From: Sclerodactyla briareus
Lineage: Eukaryota > Echinodermata > Holothuroidea > Dendrochirotida > Sclerodactylidae
NCBI GenBank assembly: GCA_026419785.1
Contig: JAODTK010005647.1
Location: 270,799-334,798 of the forward strand
DNA: 64,000 nucleotides
Reading direction: 5' to 3'
How positions within the stretch are numbered: the stretch's first letter is position 1; each line of letters opens with the position of its first letter. Position numbers and translations under genes: made by a program. The notes under the pieces were generated by a model. The model had not been told where the DNA came from and ran no database searches. It saw nothing but the letters and a program-made list of their open reading frames with translations. Below, one piece after another: positions 61,685 through 64,000 of this stretch.

Positions 61685-64000
61685 ACATACCACCGTCATG
61701 GCGCGTGGGCGCGGCGAAGGAATACTAAGGGTATCACCAATGGAGAGGCTGCTCGTTACCTCGTTCCAGCGACGAAGAGAGGCGACGAGCCGGCTATCGG
61801 CAGTTTTACCCAGATTAACTCCGGTCCCACGCCCTGGCCCGTGGCAACGAGAGAGCTGACATTCAGGACTCTGCTAATAACACGTCACGTAGGTAAACAA
61901 ATGAAAGTCTTGGGAGACTTTAACCTGCTGCCTTTACAATGCTCCCTAAAAGGAAAAACTCCCCTGATAGGCCCAAGATGAAACCATGGCCCGGACATCA
62001 TGTGCTCTGGGGACGTTGGCCCGGAAGGCCATTGGGGGGGTAAGCTTAATGATGGCCTGGACGAGCCATCGTGAAATGGTATACTTTGAGGTCGCTGTGT
62101 GGACGGCCTCCTTGATGGCACGAAAAGGGAAAAGTTACACTCACTTCGCAGAGGCGCGCTACGGTATAATACCGTCCTCAGCGCTCGTACTGGGCACCAG
62201 AGTCGATCCACTTCCACTGTAGACACAGAGTTTATAGGAAGCACGAAGATGGGCGAGGGGAAGAACTTGATTGTCTGGACCTTGAACTTTAAAAAAGGAA
62301 GGTCTGGAATCTCCGACCCCGTGTGGTCAAACCTCAGGTGGTCCTTGGCCACCGATAGCACATGAATAGCGCTCTGCCGGGGGGCATGCAGCAGAAGCTG
62401 CGTCTACAAGAGAGCGGTCTTAAACAGAAAGCGTCCATGAGCGAACAAGACGCTATGGTTCAAAAGGTGGGCCGGCTAGGAAGCTAAGAACCCTCCATAA
62501 GTCCAAGAGGGGACAAGAGAATGGATACGGGGTCGCTCCTGAGCCATAGCGCGAACCAACGCGTTAAGAGAAGGAGATGAAGAGATTAGAATCCACTATC
62601 TGGCCAATCCATCGTCGTCGAGAATAGCAGCAATAGCTGACCGGAAACCCATTTTTTTTCACAGTATTGACTGCCGGCCTGCGTCGAAAGAAATACTAAA
62701 AAGTCCGCCATAGCAGGGATAGGGCCGTAGCCGGAGAAAATGCTCTATCTGCACACCATTCCGGAACACTCCGAGTTCTCGCAGATACATGGTCTAGGGA
62801 AGCTGCCTGCCTTTGGCCGCCAGCGTGGCGATTTCCCGAAAAGCCCTTCCTTTCGGAACGCGTGCGGAGAAGACTCCAACACGTCAAACGGAGTATTTCC
62901 GGATGGCGTGCGGATTCTGCCCGGAGGATGGGTGAGGAGGTTCCGTGACACCGGAATCACCGAGGGAGATCCGCCAAACATCGGAGGAGTGGGAGAAACC
63001 CACGCTTGGGACGGCCAAAACGGAGAGATTAGTAGAAGACGGCAGTCTGTCGCCGAGGCGTTCTCCAAGACTCTGCCGATCAGCGCGAAGGGGGGAAAAA
63101 CGTACCCGCGAGGTACGAACCAAGTCCTGTGCGAAGGGTCTACCGCCTCGCAGCCTGGGACCTGCACCCTTGCGCAAAATCGAGCCAGTTTGTGGTTGAG
63201 GTGTGACGGAAAAGGTCTAGCTCCGGGTACCACATTTGATTGAAGATGGCCACCGTCACGGACGTAGGAAGGACCATCGGAGTGCACAGGAAAAATCTGG
63301 ATAGGGAATCCGCCCTGGAGTTCTCCACCCCTGGAAGGTGTGTCGCCCTGATCGACACCTGTAGGCTCGACACCATTGAAACAGTCCCCACGTTATTCGC
63401 CACAGGTGAAACGAGCCCACCCTATCGGTTGAGATACGACACTACCGTGGTGTGTCCGTTCGGAGCAACACGGTTTTGCCGCAAAGCAGGCGCTCGAATT
63501 CCCCAAAGGGCACGAGAAACCGCTAAGAGTTCGAGGGCGTTGATGTGCACCGAGCAAGGGGGTGCCCACGGGGGTTGAGCCAATGTTTCCTGGCCCAGAG
63601 TGGCTCCCCATCCCGAGAGTGACGCATCGGTTTACCGGTAACCCTTTAATTATGGTGAGTTTGCAGGGAACTAAACCCCCGTGGACCAGGGGGAGCGACT
63701 GGGTCAGAAAGCCAGCGACGTAGACGCTCTTCAATCGCCGAAAAGCTCCTATTCAACGGACGATGGCGGAGATAGGTATCCCGCAACGTTACTGCCTTGC
63801 CTCAACGCACCAGATTATCGCCGAGTAAATCTGCGAAAATAGGGAGAAATACGAGGTAGTAAAGTCTATGTGCGGAGCGAGGTAACAGGGCGCACAAATC
63901 GATATAATATTGCAAATTCACCTAGAGAGCAACTCTGAGACAATGCATAATATGACTCAGCATGTAAAAAGTTTGGGGGTTTACGACCCTCATGAAGGGA
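61358..64000 (-). mobile_element. DIRS-type (tyrosine-recombinase) retroelement fossil, runs off the window
   Basis: Read on the - strand, the parts are in DIRS order: an RNase H-like region with the motif HLPGVENSRADSLSR (about 63140-63730), the stretch that follows it with YVFPPFALIGRVLE and LLISPFWPSQ (about 62745-63290), and a tyrosine-recombinase region with RLWCPVRALRTVL (about 61885-62361). No integrase of the retroviral kind is seen. Inverted repeats at 61358-61640 mark its left end. The reverse transcriptase and the other end lie beyond position 64000. The copy is broken, with at least four or five breaks; part of that may be assembly noise. The region is more GC-rich than its surroundings. 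Moderate age is my guess. Confidence 0.8.

Overview
The window looks like genomic DNA from a marine invertebrate, most likely a non-vertebrate deuterostome such as an echinoderm, hemichordate or amphioxus. Three things point there: long introns with GT-AG exon signals, repeats of a kind known from such genomes (tRNA-derived SINEs, a CR1/Jockey-like LINE, a Penelope-like GIY-YIG element, a DIRS-type element), and modular repeats that begin with a TTTAGCTCA hairpin. I cannot name the species. Coding density is very low, and almost every long open frame is a shadow of repeat or low-complexity sequence.

Two host genes can be supported. The first is a rabphilin-3A-like gene on the + strand from about 7.56 to 43.68 kb. 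Its exons run in order: end of the Rab-binding zinc finger, the SGAWFF Rab-binding motif, two acidic or polar linker exons, C2A (three exons), C2B (four exons) and a clean stop at 43676. The beginning of the gene (start codon, N-terminal helix, first half of the zinc finger) was not found. The second gene lies on the - strand, 56.46 to about 60.78 kb. It is the C-terminal part of an FAD-dependent carotenoid desaturase / phi-ring-synthase-like amine oxidase; its N-terminal FAD-binding part is not visible.

Both genes keep their splice signals and recognisable conserved codons, but most exons carry one-base shifts or isolated stops, while two C2 exons are completely clean. I read this mainly as uncorrected long-read assembly error rather than gene death, though a decayed gene is not excluded.

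Layout: 0-7.5 kb holds LINE reverse-transcriptase pieces and repeat modules. 7.5-43.7 kb is rabphilin, whose introns are full of tandem repeats, among them a minisatellite growing out of the 12.37 kb splice donor, a 2.3 kb modular array at 14-16.4 kb, SINEs at 20.9-23.0 kb, minisatellites at 23.2, 28.6 and 32.1 kb, and a duplicated 176-bp block at 40.4 kb. A Penelope-like endonuclease fragment sits at 41.6-41.95 kb between two TA microsatellites. 43.7-56 kb is intergenic: short tandem repeats, a hairpin-headed modular element at 49.3-50.7 kb and a minisatellite of about 40 copies at 51.95-52.9 kb. 56.4-60.8 kb is the carotenoid-desaturase-like gene, and 61.36 kb to the window end is a DIRS-type retroelement fossil on the - strand.

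I found no undescribed multi-gene system. The most interesting signals are the spread of AGGTCA direct repeats by the modular repeats, the minisatellite that starts on an exon-intron boundary, and an animal carotenoid-desaturase-like gene.
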